This document shows, in pieces, positions 37,209-49,378 of a DNA stretch of 64,000 bases. The position numbers and the translations under genes were made by a program. Within the stretch, counting starts at the first letter, position 1; each line of letters starts with the position of its first letter. The notes beneath the pieces are model-generated. The model was given only the letters and a program-made list of their open reading frames with translations. It did not search any database and had not been told where the DNA came from. Origin of the DNA: Anadara kagoshimensis. Taxonomy: Eukaryota > Mollusca > Bivalvia > Arcoida > Arcidae. Where the stretch lies: positions 23,421,845 to 23,485,844 of the forward strand of contig CM037868.1 in the NCBI GenBank assembly GCA_021292105.1, written 5' to 3'.

Positions 37209-38650
37209 GCAGGTCCATCCAGAAAATTTTGAGCCCCCTTATACAACCTCTGTATAAAAGCAATTTTGACGGTCATAGTACTTGACGTTTTGTTAACCTA
37301 TATTTGTTGAAAGACTATTTTTATATACTACATAAAAATGTTTAAATGGCATAATTAATAGGTTCAATTTTAGGTTTAGTGAATTGCGAGTGATAAAATA
37401 AATGAAAAGATTTGGATAAAATCCAATTTCTTCAAATGTGGACTAAATGAAAAGAAACACTGAAAAGGTATATAAAAACTTAGTTCCATGTGATTACTAA
37501 AAACTTTCCAAGTAAAACATGCCATTTTATTTGTTACAATCTGAACATTGTATTGAAAATACAAAAATATTGAGAAATACGGTAAAATTGAATTTTTGAT
37601 TAGAGTATTTAACGATTATTTATTTTTCGTATAACGCCCATTTTCTACAACAGAAAGGTGTTTTATAGTATTATTTGACGTAGTAAAAGAATTTTACTTA
37701 TGTTTTGGAACAATTGCTTGTTCTCAATATTATATATTATTATATAGCAATAATTGCAAACATAGAAATTAAAGGATAAATCCCGAGGTGTTAGCGTGCA
37801 ATAAATATCGATATTTGCACGCAAACTTTGTTCCAGTCCGAGGTTTCCTGAATCCATTTTTCATATTGCACGCTTTGTCACATGACGCTGTCATTTATGA
37901 CGTCATACGATTGTTGTTACATGACTGACGACGTTGTGTTGTTGTCGTATTGCACAAGTTCTTATATCCGTATACAAGAACTAGTGCAATATTTATGTAT
38001 TGTAAGAAAAAAATGATATTTTGAGATTAAATACTAGTGGGAAGCAAACGAAATTTATTTTGCTATATAATAGAAGGGTTATTGAACTGATATTGTGAAA
38101 TATTGCCCCTCGTTGAATTGAAATGCACTCGCGAGCTCGTGCAAATGTCGAGTCAACTCGGGGCAATATTTCACAATATCAGTTTAATAACCCTATAACA
38201 TATATAATCGATAATCGTGCCTTTTGTTATTTTATTGAGTCAAATTTACATCGGCTTGAATTAGTGGAATTTCAAACGTAAGTAACTTTTAAATAAACCG
38301 TTGATAAAGCATGTCAACATTTGTTTTAGCTAAGAAATTCGTGCATAGCTATGGACCACTCTCTGGATGAACCTGTATAGTCAAACAACATTGACCTATC
38401 CGTTTGACCTTTCATAAGTAATGGTCATACAAGACACTACATGAGTAATGCTAAGATTCTCATTGTCTATACTACACCTGATACAGGTCATTAAAACCTT
38501 GAGTATGTCCAACCGATACATATGAAATAAATCATAATAATTATACATCACAAACGTTAACGTCAGCATTTAAAACAGAAACTAAATTCAAATGAAGGGC
38601 AAATATCTCACATTAAAATGTAAAATATATTTACACATTTCTGTTAACGT
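37209..38650. other. Noncoding sequence downstream of the BRICHOS gene, with hairpin
   Basis: A palindrome at 38060-38210 has arms of about 50 bp ('gatattgtgaaatattgccc' against 'gggcaatatttcacaatatc'). Half of a TAGGCAAAC MITE lies at about 38375-38480. A minus-strand AATAAA at about 38236 is a candidate poly(A) signal for the BRICHOS gene. Confidence 0.55.
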
Positions 38651-41600
38651 CTATTTTAAGCCCATCACACGGACATGAACAAAAAATCGTGGATTGTTGA
38701 GATTAAGTAGAAGTTGTGCTGAAAACATAGGTACAACAGATTTTCTCTTACGTTCGGCATTTTGTTTTCCTAAAAATAAAATTAATAATCAATTGAAACA
38801 CAAAATGTTTAAGTGGATAACATTAAAATAAACCAGACAGTTGGATCAATTAAACTTTGAGAATATGGTTATTCAAAAACATACCACCACATGTGAAAAG
38901 CATAATCTAAAAGCAAAATAAAAACTTTGAAACTGTCAATTATAATTTAACACGTGAACTTCCACCAGGAAAGGTGAGTCCGGGTTCTCCGGAAGGGTAA
39001 CTACCTGTTGTTTAGCTAGACACCCCGCCATGTTTGTAATCAAATTGAGAATGAACGGCACATGTAATGATCGGAGTGCCATTAAACTTTTTCAAGGACG
39101 TTCATAAACTTGCTTGTGTTATCAATTTATTTGTACACAGCTTGCTTCCTTGTATAAAGTTTGTGGGAACAATTTCTACCACAGGGTGTTCATTGTAAAA
39201 CAAATACACCATAAGCAGGAGAAGCAAGGACAGTTAACGATAGAATATCAAAGTCACTAAGTATGTAATCCCGTTGTTTATGGAGTTTTTTCTTTCGTTT
39301 TTTGCATAGTAGTCTACTACATTTACATAATGGAAGTAAAATGAAAGTGCATAAACTATTTTCAAGAATGCCTTGACAAAAGAACCCTGTCTGTGGCGTA
39401 CGGCTTTATTTCTCTACCTCACCCCTTTAGATTATTGAATTTGTGTTTATTACAATTAGAAATTATTAATTCATCGTAATGAATCGTAATCCTTATTCAT
39501 GTCCAAATCACAGTCCAGAAAAAAAGTAAAAACTTTGGAACGGACAAGTCAGGTTAGACACGTGAACCAGGGAAGTGAGCCCGGGTGCTCCGGAAGGGTA
39601 AGCGACTCCTGGTTAGTTAGCTTATAATAAAAATTGTGTGAAAGTAACAGAATAAACCACACCCATGTATTTTCTACACTTACCATCATCATTTACTTGA
39701 GTCATCCAGAAAATGGTAAACCCTTCACACATCTTTTTGGATTTTGTCGAAAGAAAGTTTCTATTCGTTAATGCAACAGTTGTGACGTTGAAGTTCAATT
39801 CTGAAGGTCTTTAAGAACTGGAACCATTACAACAAAAAGCAGTTAAAAATATCTGAAAATGATTGTTTGCTGAAAATTTAATTGGTTCACTTCTGTCTAG
39901 ATTTGGTAGAATTCCATTGACAGTAATGTCGGAATTGAAATATTGCAACAGACATTCTTTTTTGAATTCCAAGTAGTTCCTTCTTTAAAAATCAATTTTG
40001 AAAGAAACATAAAAATCGAAAAAAATAAACGTAAGTAACTAGCATAATTGTTTACATGGCATTTATGAATTTTCAAGCTAGTATTTTGTACAAGTAATTT
40101 GCTTACCTGCTTCGCACTTGATAAATCTAATGTTTACTGTACAAAATATTATTTACATTATTTACGCAGTGAGAGTAAAATACAGAAAAAACAGCGGTCA
40201 TAGAAAAAAAGAGTCGGTCATGTAGTTTGCTACTAACCCACACAGAAAATAGATATTTATTCAGTCCGGCTTTCTTCTTCGCAACCTTACCAGGTCCTTT
40301 GTATTTCGGTAGGGTCAGAAAAAAAACTAACAACTGTAAAATGATTTATTTTCACGGTGTCCAATTTTTGTGGTGTTAAGAAAAATAACAATTTGTGGAG
40401 CAATAAATCCCTGATCTGTGGTTACCCTTTAATTAAAGTTCGCAATATATAGTTTTTATGTAAATTCATGACTTCATGTATCAAAAACTGGGACATCACG
40501 AAAAAGAATAATTTCACTGTAACTAATAATAGTTTACCTGTTTAGAGGATATGACATCCTCCATTTCAGCTGGATTCAATAACCAGGATGTGTTCAAAGT
40601 GGTCAAGTAACAGCCATGGTCATTGCTCTGTTTCAATATCTTAACGACAGTCAGCCCCTGAAATGGAAATAACAGGGTTGAACACAATTATATATCAGTC
40701 AATGGGCAAGTCTTAATGCTATATTCAAAGTAGGAAACTGGCAAATCAAAAGCGAACACCCCAAGAATGCTACGATAGAAGTGAAAGAACCCTGTTTGTG
40801 CCGTACAGCTTTATTTCTCTACCTCACTCTTTGAAATTATTGAATTTGTATTTACTTAAAATTAGAAATTACTGATTCATTGTAATAAAAAACAAACATA
40901 CAATCCATGTCCAAATCACAGTTCCAAAAGCAAATTAAAAACGTTAAATAATTGCAAATAAATAAAAACACGGGAACATCCACCATGGAAGCGAGTCCGG
41001 GGGGTCCAAAATGGTAATCAACGTGTGTAGCTAGCCACACTTGCCTTTATTTACTAAGTATGATGTTTTATAAGAGAAATTAATCATGTTAACCGCGCAA
41101 TTAAAGCAGTTGTCATCTAATGTCATCGGCGATAACGACAACAAATATGAACACTAATAATCAACGATCCTAATTTATGATTTTCCTTTCTTGGGCGTTT
41201 TATTTTCGACTCTCAGTTGTTTACGTTTAAATTGGACAGATCTTTTCTGTTACGTTTGCATAAATGGATTGGCTCTCAGTGACGTCATCTTTTTATGGAT
41301 GAAGCACACTTTTATAATATTAAGTTCATAAAACATGTAGAATAAAGAAGCTTAAAACATATATACTTGCCAATTGCCAATGAAAAAATACATGGCACAA
41401 TACAATAGTAAAGAAATAACTTTTTTCTTTTTGTTATGGAAGTATGAGAGAATTTCACACAAAATTGCTATGCGATTTGTATTATGTGTGCAAATTATCC
41501 AATTCCGCAAGATTAAAACTAATATTTTGTAACAAAATAAAAAAGAAAAACATCTGAAAACAAAACATTTATTTTAATGCAGCGACTAATAAAGATACCA

Positions 41601-43503
41601 TCACTTATATCATCGATGTCAATTCAAGGATGTTGTTGAGGAAACCAAGGTGCAGGAAAAAACCATGGACCTTCAGTTATCAAAATGACACTCTCTCATA
41701 CTAGGCTTTGTCCCGAGTGAACTAGAGGAACAGTGATACGAAAACACGCCCTCTAGACCATTCGACATCTCGACAACCAACTTAGCCCTAAATATATCTT
41801 TGATAAACATAAATAAAATGACATAAGTATTTCCTTAGCTTAATTTGGTAAAATATATTTCGGTCCTTTGGGTAGCTTTTCAACATCTTCAAAATAAGTT
41901 TGGTTTCATAATTTTGGCCCAAGCACTACTGATGAGGAATTGTATTCTGAAACGGCCGTTTAGTGCTGTAAAAAAAACGGGTATAATAATATGTAATTTA
42001 AACCCCTGAGTCGATATATCTGCTGGTGGCTGGTGCCCCGAGGATATCACAAACTCAGTAGGCAATAATTTCGTATTCTTGTCAGAAATATACTATGATT
42101 GTCTAAATTTCCTGCAAGTTAAAATTTGAAATTTCTCAAAAACTAAGGTATACTCCCTCATGCAAAGTATTTTCTTACCCTAATTTGGTAAAATATATTT
42201 TGGTCCTTTGGGTAGCTTTTCAACATCTTCAAAATAATTTTGGTTTCATAATTTTGATCCAAGCACTAATGATGAGGGATTGTATTCCGAAACGGCCGTC
42301 TAGTGCTGTAAAATTAAAACTGGTATAATATGTAATAAGTACCTTGTCAAAATCGTAAACAACACTTATTTTCTGTGTTTCAAATGCCTCTTCGTTCGTT
42401 TCCGTATTTACCGTCATCTTCTCGGATGTAATTACTCCTGTTTTGTCTTCCCAAGAAATCATTTTCTGTGTTTCCTACCAATGATCAAAAAATGTATTCT
42501 CATATGAAAACGTATTTTTAAAAAAAAATCATAAAATGCATTCAAAAATGGTATATGTTGTTGCCAAATACCATTTCTTGACATTATTATATGATTAAAT
42601 TTAAAAAAGGTATACATGTGTATGACAGAAGGTACAGTATGTATGGACATTTCAGCACACAAAACTGTTATAATATTCGAGTAGCTACCTAGCTAGACGG
42701 GATATGCTTATCTTTCCGCCGAAGCTCCCAGTCTTACTTCCCTGGTCGAAGTTTATGTGCTTAACTTAAATTGTCAATTTCACGAAATTTTACTTTGCTT
42801 TTGGGATTGTGGTTTGGACTTGGACCGGTATGGTTGTTTTTTTATCATGGAATCATGATCATAATAATGGTTAATGAAATAATATTGTAAATAATATGTA
42901 TGGATTAGTTAATTGTTTACTTAAAACTTGCTTTTTTTAACAATACTATTATTTTAAAATTAATAATATAATAATAATATTAACAAAACGATATATAAAA
43001 CTTTTTACGTTATTTAATATGTTTTTTATAAATGAAATAGTGAAAAAGTACCAAAGAAATGCATTCAAACACCTGAGACCAGAAGCACACTCAAATCATT
43101 AACATATAATAACGGTATGCGATAATAATTGTTATATAGTTTTGACAGTGTTTTGAAATAAAGTGTTATTTTCGTCTTAGTGAAAAACCGAAGAAGAAGG
43201 AATTTTATCTTATACCACACCTGAAAATGCGTTCAGAAAAGGGTTGTTTTAATTACCGTCGGAAAAGTATGTCATATTCGCTTGTTTCAATTGAAAAACC
43301 GATATTTAGAAGAAAGAATGCTTAAGGTAGAAAATAAATCAATGAATTAAGATTATACTTACATTATATGAATCTTTTTGACCAGTAAGATATATTCCTA
43401 GCAATATAGTGCCTAATATCAAAGCCAAACTGGTGACGACAGCCGATAAAATTATGACGATCTTTTTCACATTGGCTCGACCGACTTGCACTGACGACTG
43501 CAT
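38651..43503 (-). CDS. BRICHOS-domain type II membrane protein with basic C-terminal peptide
   Basis: Six coding exons: 43503-43363, 42474-42343, 40657-40538, 40333-40291, 39800-39684, 38769-38651. All junctions are GT-AG and the phases 0,0,0,1,1 match. The sum of 672 nt gives 223 residues with no stop. Residues 1-14 are a short basic cytosolic tail; about 15-39 ('IVIILSAVVTSLALILGTIL' and on) form a membrane anchor. A linker and BRICHOS-like domain follow: the strand 'ISVVYDFDKGLTVVKIL' with the family-type Asp, 'HGCYLTTLNTSW' (Cys107) and 'KKMCEGFTIFW' (Cys170). These are the only two cysteines, as expected for the BRICHOS pair. N113 and N150 are glycosylation sequons. Exon 6 carries a basic cluster 'RKRK' (191-194) and a 29-residue tail (195-223) ending 'RFFVHVRVMGLK'. 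The layout is like ITM2 proteins and the BRICHOS precursors of annelid antimicrobial peptides. The tail lacks cysteine, so a peptide role is inference. Introns hold many retroelement tails. Confidence 0.82.
38945..39135 (-). mobile_element. Retroelement tail in BRICHOS intron 5
   Basis: 'acacgtgaacttccaccagg' and 'ccggaagggtaactacctg' are the complement of the common tail. A short coding scrap follows to the right. Confidence 0.6.
39485..39655 (-). mobile_element. Retroelement tail in BRICHOS intron 5
   Basis: 'catgtccaaatcacagtcca' through 'gtgctccggaagggtaagcg' match the tail in reverse. It stops about 30 bp from exon 5. Confidence 0.6.
40880..41055 (-). mobile_element. Retroelement tail in BRICHOS intron 2
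   Basis: 'caatccatgtccaaatcaca' and 'ccaccatggaagcgagtccg' are a diverged reverse tail. Confidence 0.55.
41620..41790 (-). mobile_element. Degenerate tRNA-headed repeat
   Basis: The minus strand reads 'gtcgaatggtctagagggcg' and then 'cctctagttcactcggg', resembling a box A / box B tRNA-like head. No target duplication is visible. Confidence 0.35.
41850..42335 (-). repeat. Two dispersed monomers of the 104-bp satellite family in BRICHOS intron 2
   Basis: Near 41850-41990 and again at 42180-42335 the phrase 'gaaacggccg...tagtgctgtaaa' recurs with the longer flank 'ttggtcctttgggtagcttt'. They are about 320 bp apart and share the segment 'cagcttttcaacatcttcaaa' in slightly changed form. The second abuts the donor of BRICHOS exon 2. 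Confidence 0.65.
42680..42850 (+). mobile_element. Retroelement tail in BRICHOS intron 1
   Basis: Diverged tail: 'agctagacgggatatgctta', 'cttccctggtcgaagttt' and 'ttgtggtttggacttgga'. Confidence 0.5.
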
Positions 43504-43589
43504 AAAATATTCAACCAAAATTTATTTACATAAACATATACATGTATATTTGCAAATTTTCTAAACTATCATTTATTTGAATCTTCTTT

Positions 43590-43925
43590 AGCTGAACAGG
43601 AGGTACTTACCTTTACGGAGAACCCTGCTTCACATCCCTGGTACACGATCACGTGATTAACTTCATTTTCCGGTTTCAAAATTTCCTTTGCTTTTAGATT
43701 GTGGTTTGGACATGGATTGGTTTAATGTATTAGTTCATTATGTCTTTACAGACATCTATCTGATTTAGCGAGATAATATAGCTCAACAGGAGTTTCTTAC
43801 TCTTTCAGGAGCACTCGCTGTCACTTCCCTGGTTGAAGTTCACTTTATTGTCATTAATCAGTTTTAATTAGTTTTTACTCTGCTGTGGAATCTGATTTTG
43901 ACATGGATTGGTATTTTTTTGATAA
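43590..43925 (+). mobile_element. Two retroelement tails in tandem
   Basis: Copies at 43590-43735 ('aacaggaggtacttaccttt') and 43775-43925 ('aacaggagtttcttactctt') lie just upstream of the BRICHOS start exon. They are separated by about 40 bp. Confidence 0.6.
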
Positions 43926-44480
43926 GCAAATATAATCTAATTACTAGCTTTTTTTTGTCATCGCTTTATTGTTCTTATAAAGATTCTCTCTTTTTCTCTC
44001 CATGCTTCAAAATGTTTCAACACGTATTATCAAAATTATCATCAAACAGTTTTAATCTAGTATTAAAAAATATCACATAACCCTCCTGTTTATTGATGGA
44101 ATAAAATGGTGTAATATTTTTCGTATTACACAGGTACCCATGTAATATCACTTGATTGTGACGTAATCAGTACTCACTCTTCTGATCGCGCCTAATGACG
44201 TCATTTGAAAACTATGTCTGTCTGTTGTTTATTTTTAGACTTTTAAAGACTTTCCGATTCTTAAAAAAATAATTTTGATGCATTCGAAAAAATATAACAT
44301 ACTGGTTTTGTCTTCTTTTTTTTAGATGATTAATTTACTTTTACTATAACTAAATAAAACTATATTCTTACTTGCGTAGTTAATTTGGAGGTGATTTGTC
44401 TGACCTAGATAGAAATCAGCTGTTTCTATATGGCATCAAATAATATGTACATATCATGTGTCTTGGTATTTTGAGTTATG

Positions 44481-44645
44481 TGATATATAGAATCTTAGAC
44501 TCGTGAGAGTTTAATATGAAATTTATTAAACAAGTTTAATAATTAAATATGCCACGAGCCTTGGCGAGTGGCATATTTAATTATTGAATGAGTTTAATAA
44601 ATTTCATATTAAACCCCCACTCGTCTAAGATCCTCTTTATATATA
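44481..44645. mobile_element. Foldback MITE
   Basis: The left arm 'atcttagactcgtgagagtt' to 'ttaataattaaatatgccac' pairs with the right arm ending 'cccactcgtctaagat'. The arms are about 70 bp, imperfect, and AT-rich. Confidence 0.7.
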
Positions 44646-44689
44646 CAAAAGAACAAATAAGTCTGACCAATACACAGAGGTGGTAGTAG

Positions 44690-46300
44690 TAGTCATTTAT
44701 TATTGAATGGAGTTATTTTGAAACGTCACCAGCTATAGTTTAAGTACCAGGAATTTATTACCTTCGCAGTGCGCTTAGGACAATGTACGGGGTAGGTTTT
44801 TTTTCACATCAAGATCTCTTCCGAAGGACTCAATGGCTTTTATTTCTACTACTTTTTCCAGATGTACCAAAATATAATAATTTTAAAAATATTTACCTAA
44901 TTTATATTTTTATAATCATTAGATTTTTTTGCCAGTCTTTTCTGTACATTATAGAAGGTTTCACAAAATTGAGATAAGTGAACTAAACTATTGAACCTCA
45001 TGCAAAATCATACCAAGGTATTTAGAGGTATGTTGGGTAAAATGTATTGATATGCATATTAAGTTTCCTGACTGTTGCAGGACTATAGGACTATTTTCAG
45101 GTGTGAGTGTCCCAAATATTTAACTCATTACATCACATTTGATGCATGACAAATCTCGAGATGCAGAAGGGATTATCTGAACATAGTCGGATTACTGTTT
45201 TGTAAAATTAATTAAAAATTTGCCACATGAATAGAATAAGTTTACATTTTAGGAGAAGTCATGAGATATATAACGGGTTTTTTCATAAGTTGGAATCAAT
45301 ATTTTCAAAGCCCAATTTTGAATAAAAAAAAATTCGTTGTTACTACAGTTTATGGAAAGATAGTAAATGTTAAATGTATGGCGAAAGAACAGTCACTAAC
45401 TATTTCAAAGTACCTACTGAACCACCGTAATGGTTTGGTAGTAATTAGTACTGATTAGGACATCACTATTTAGCTATAGGTATCCCTCAAAGTGGGTTTC
45501 AAAACTAAGTGGCCAACCAAAAATATGCCCCCGCCTATTTATCGACAGTACGTTGGTCCTAAAATTGATTGGATGGTTCACGAAAAATTGCGTCCATGTG
45601 TCCTACTTTAAAAATGATATTTCGTTCTTACATCTGTAACGTTGTTACATAACTTTTGATGGTACGAAGTATTCTTATTTCAAACACAAATGATTGTCCT
45701 ATATTTTAAACCTTTTTACAAAAAGTTGGTAAATTACGTTTAACTTAAAAGATTAATTTTAAGTAAAAAAAAAAAAAAAAAAAATTACTTAAAGGCATGC
45801 CTTGCCTTGTCTGTCTCTGACCAGAAATGTTCAACCCCAAGAGTGAGAATTCCCTATCCTGCATAGAAAAAGTCATAAGGAATTTTTTTCCAATATTTGT
45901 CATCAAATACGATTAAGATAGACATCTACGCAATGTTTGTAAAATCTAACATTGTTATGCTTTAAAATAAATATGACTGTTAGAAAGATTGTGTCTGATT
46001 TTGATTTATCCGAAAGGTATAGACTACAAAACAAAGTTATTCATTCAAAACTAACATTTTATTCGCATTCGAAATTTCTAGATAACATTTTCCCGGAAGA
46101 TGACATCATGAAATTGCCTTTTGGTTATGTCGTTACTAAGGGTCACGTGGATATGTGAGATACGCGTATCTCATATGGCAAAAAATCATATCTCACATGA
46201 GCAAAATTGTTTGCAGAAATCCAAAAATTTTAAGATGTTAAAATGAGAGAATAAGAACGACTAAAATTTATTTTACCAAATCCACCTGAGACAACACATG
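44690..46300. other. Noncoding sequence with SINE debris
   Basis: 44690-44800 matches the family-A SINE body in reverse ('aacgtcaccagctata', 'cgcagtgcgcttaggac'). A short scrap at about 45378-45440 also recalls it. The palindromic 'gagatacgcgtatctc' near 46160 is shared in weaker form with about 16690. No gene is supported. Confidence 0.45.
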
Positions 46301-46426
46301 GTGAGTTGTTTGTGTTTGAAATATTAATATCAAAACCAAACACTCCAATCCGTGTCCATATTACAATCCCAAAGCAAAGTAAAAATACAAAACAAACATA
46401 CCAATCTATGACTAATTTAACACCCC

Positions 46427-46757
46427 CAAAGCAAAGTAAAGTGGAAGCGCGTGGCCTAGTAGTTAAGGCGTTGGACTCATGATTCGAAGGTCGAGGGTTC
46501 GATCCCTGGACCGGGCGATGTGTTGTGTACTTGAGCAAGACACTTAATTTCACGTTGTTCCAGTTCACTCAGCTGAAAAATAAATGAGTACCAGCAAAAT
46601 GCTGGGGTTAACTCTGCGATGGATCGGCGTCCCATTCAGGGGAGAGTCTTGCACTCTCAGTCGCTTAACGCCACCGAAACCGGGATAAGCTCCGGCCTGA
46701 TGGGCCTAATGGCTCGGGACAGACTTTAACTGACTAACTTTAACAAAGCAAAGTAAA
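46427..46757 (+). mobile_element. SINE family B with 14-bp target duplication
   Basis: The element 46441-46743 is close to the copy at 23527. CAAAGCAAAGTAAA flanks both sides (46427-46440 and 46744-46757). It inserted into a degraded reverse retroelement tail (about 46330-46440 and 46744-46780), a clear nested order. Confidence 0.88.
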
Positions 46758-46917
46758 AACTTACAAATTAACTTAAATACATAAAGTGAGGTGAGGCAAG
46801 GTATTTCCAAATCATAAAAAAATTTTAATGGCAACTTGTAAATATTCTTAAGCACTACTGATGAACAATTGGGTTCCAAAAACGGCCGCCGTCTAGTGCT
46901 GTGAATTTGACACTGGT

Positions 46918-47589
46918 ATAATACATTATCAACCAGTCACTGTGAATCAGAAAGACCTAGAGGAAGTAACATCTTTCACATACCTAGGCAGCATTGTTAA
47001 CACCACGGGAGGAACAGAAGATGTAAAATGTAGAATCGGAAAGGCCAGGTCAGCATTCCATCAACTGCGTAACATCTGGAAGTCAAGAGAAATAACATCA
47101 AAAACAAAACTTAGAATTTTCAACTCTAATGTAAAATCGGTTCTGCTATATGGATCTGAAACATGGAGGTTAAACCAAACAACTATAAACAAAATCCAGA
47201 CCTTCATAAATAGATGCCTCCGAAGAATTCTCAACATCTACTGGCCAAACACCATTAGCAATGAGGATCTATGGATAAAAACAAAACAAGAACCAATAGA
47301 AATTCAAATTAAAAGAAGAAAATGGAAATGGATCGGACATACCCTGCGGAAACCCACACAAACCATCACTAGGCAAGCCATTTCATGGAATCCACAAGGA
47401 AAAAGGAAACGTGGTAGGCCTAAGAACACCTGGCGAAGAGAGCTGAAAAAAGAACTGGCCGGGCACAATTGGAAAACAGTGGAGAGAACTGCACAGGACA
47501 GAATAGAATGGCGAAGATTTGTCAGTGGCCTATGTTCCGGAAAGGAATAAATATAGGCATAAGTAAGTAAGTAAGTAATAATACATTAT
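46918..47589 (+). mobile_element. 5'-truncated LINE with intact 3' ORF and 12-bp target duplication
   Basis: An open frame (46942-47550; open upstream to the insertion edge) encodes about 202 residues typical of the C-terminal part of RTE/CR1-like LINE polyproteins after the RT catalytic core: 'EEVTSFTYLGSIVNTTGG', 'SVLLYGSETWRL', 'RRKWKWIGHTLRK', 'RKRGRPKNTWRRELKKEL'. The 3' end is a short (TAAG)n tail. ATAATACATTAT flanks the insert (46918-46929 and 47578-47589), so it is a single truncated insertion. The intact frame and perfect duplication imply it is young. Confidence 0.88.
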
Positions 47590-48339
47590 GAATAATAACG
47601 CCGACGCCGTATCTTTATCGACGAAACTAGTAGATCTAACAAAAATCCCACCACCATAGGTGGGGAATCATATTGTGTTCGTTTTGTTTCTTCTTATTAG
47701 TATTCCTATTATTCCGCCTCAAGACCTACTTCATAGTATATGCTAGTAGTGATTTATTCTATTTCTTGCATCAGAAAGTACAATTTTTCAATTTTAAATC
47801 AATTTCAACTTTTGATACACCTCTGATTTTGTTGATAAAATTTTGCGGGAAAAACAGCGTGTAGGCTTTCTTGCAAAGAGGGGTACAAGATGGAAATATC
47901 ATGCTCCTCTCTTTTCATGGATTTTTATATCTGGGATGCAAGAATACTGAATCCAGTCAGATCCAACAACGGACTCTAATAACGAATTAGCACAACCAGG
48001 GTGTTAGATCACTTTATTACACTGGTATAATAAATAATTTCAAAACGTTCAGTTTATTTATATAGTTTTATATAGCAATTTACAGACAATGTTGAAAAAA
48101 TTAACATCCTCTTCTTTTATACATTCGATAGTGTTTATTTATCAAATGTCGGAGAAAGCAAGAACGCAAATATTTTACAGATTATCAATGGAATAGGTGC
48201 AAATACGTTTTCATCAAATTTTTCATCATATTAAATACATCATATATACATATGTATCAAACACATTTTTCATAAAAAGATATATAAAGCATGGATGGAG
48301 TTATGTCAAAGGATTATAGGCGACTACCCAGCTCATTTA
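47590..48339. other. Noncoding sequence
   Basis: Nothing recognisable; AT-rich, with no splice-site-bounded frames. Confidence 0.4.
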
Positions 48340-49250
48340 AGTAGTATTAATTTTACAGCACAAGACGGTCGTTTCGGAATACAATTCCTCATCAGTAGTG
48401 CTTCGACCTAAATTATGAATCAAGGTGTTGAATTACATATTATACTAGATTTAATTTTACAGCACTAGACGATCGTTTAGGAATACAATCCCTCATCAGT
48501 AGTGCTTCGACCTAAATTATGAATCAAGGTGTTGAATTACATATTATACTAGATTTAATTTTACAGCACTAGACGGTCGTTTAGGAATACAATCCCTCAT
48601 CAGTAGTGCTTCGACCTAAATTGTGAACCAAGTGTTGAATTACATATTTTATTAGGTTTAATTTTACAGCACAAGACGGTCGTTTCGGAATACAATCCCT
48701 CATCAGTAGTGCTTCGACTTAAATTGTGAACCAAGGTGTTGAAATACATATTATACAAGGTTTTTTTTACAGCACTAGACGATCGTTTAGGAATACAATT
48801 CCTCATCAGTAGTGATTCGACCTAAATTGTGAACCAAGTGTTGAATTACATATTATATTAGGTTTAATTTTACAGCACAAGACGGTCGTTTAGGAATACA
48901 ATCCCTCATCAGTAGTGCTTCGACTTAAATTATGAATCAAGGTGTTGAATTACATTTTATACTAGATTTAATTTTACAGCATTAGACGGTCGTTTCGGAA
49001 TACAACCCCTCATCAGTATTGCTTTGACCTAAATTGTGAATTAAGGTGTTGAATTACATATTATACTAGGTTTAATTTTACAACACAAGACGGTCGTTTC
49101 GGAATACAATTCCTCATCAGTAGTGCTTTGACCTAAATTGTTAATCAAGGTGTTGAATTACATTTTATACTAGATTTAATTTTACAGCACTAGACGGTCG
49201 TTTAGGAAAACAATTCCTCATCAGTAGTGCAAAAGGGTGAAAAAATATCC
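48340..49250. repeat. 104-bp tandem satellite, 9 units
   Basis: 'cagcac' phases recur at about 48356, 48460, 48564, 48667, 48770, 48873, 48977, 49081 and 49185. The unit includes 'tagacggtcgtttaggaata', 'caatccctcatcagtagtgc', 'ttcgacctaaattatgaatc' and 'aaggtgttgaattacatatt'. Single monomers in the opposite orientation lie at about 4450, 13225, 41850, 42180 and 46830. The array's right flank (49220-49290) continues into the sequence that flanks those single copies ('ccaaaggtcc'). Confidence 0.88.
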
Positions 49251-49378
49251 AAAGGTCCAACATATGTTAAACTAAATTCAGCTAAGGAAATACTTCGCGT
49301 CACAGGGTATGCATGCAAACAATTTTGATGATTTCCAAATTTTTACCAGCAGCAAGTTTAGACAGTACAAAGGTATTG

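Noticed and set aside
44365..44480. 5' untranslated exon for the BRICHOS gene (donor-like GTAAGA near 44370)
   Set aside because: No matching acceptor before the start exon could be found, so it is left out.
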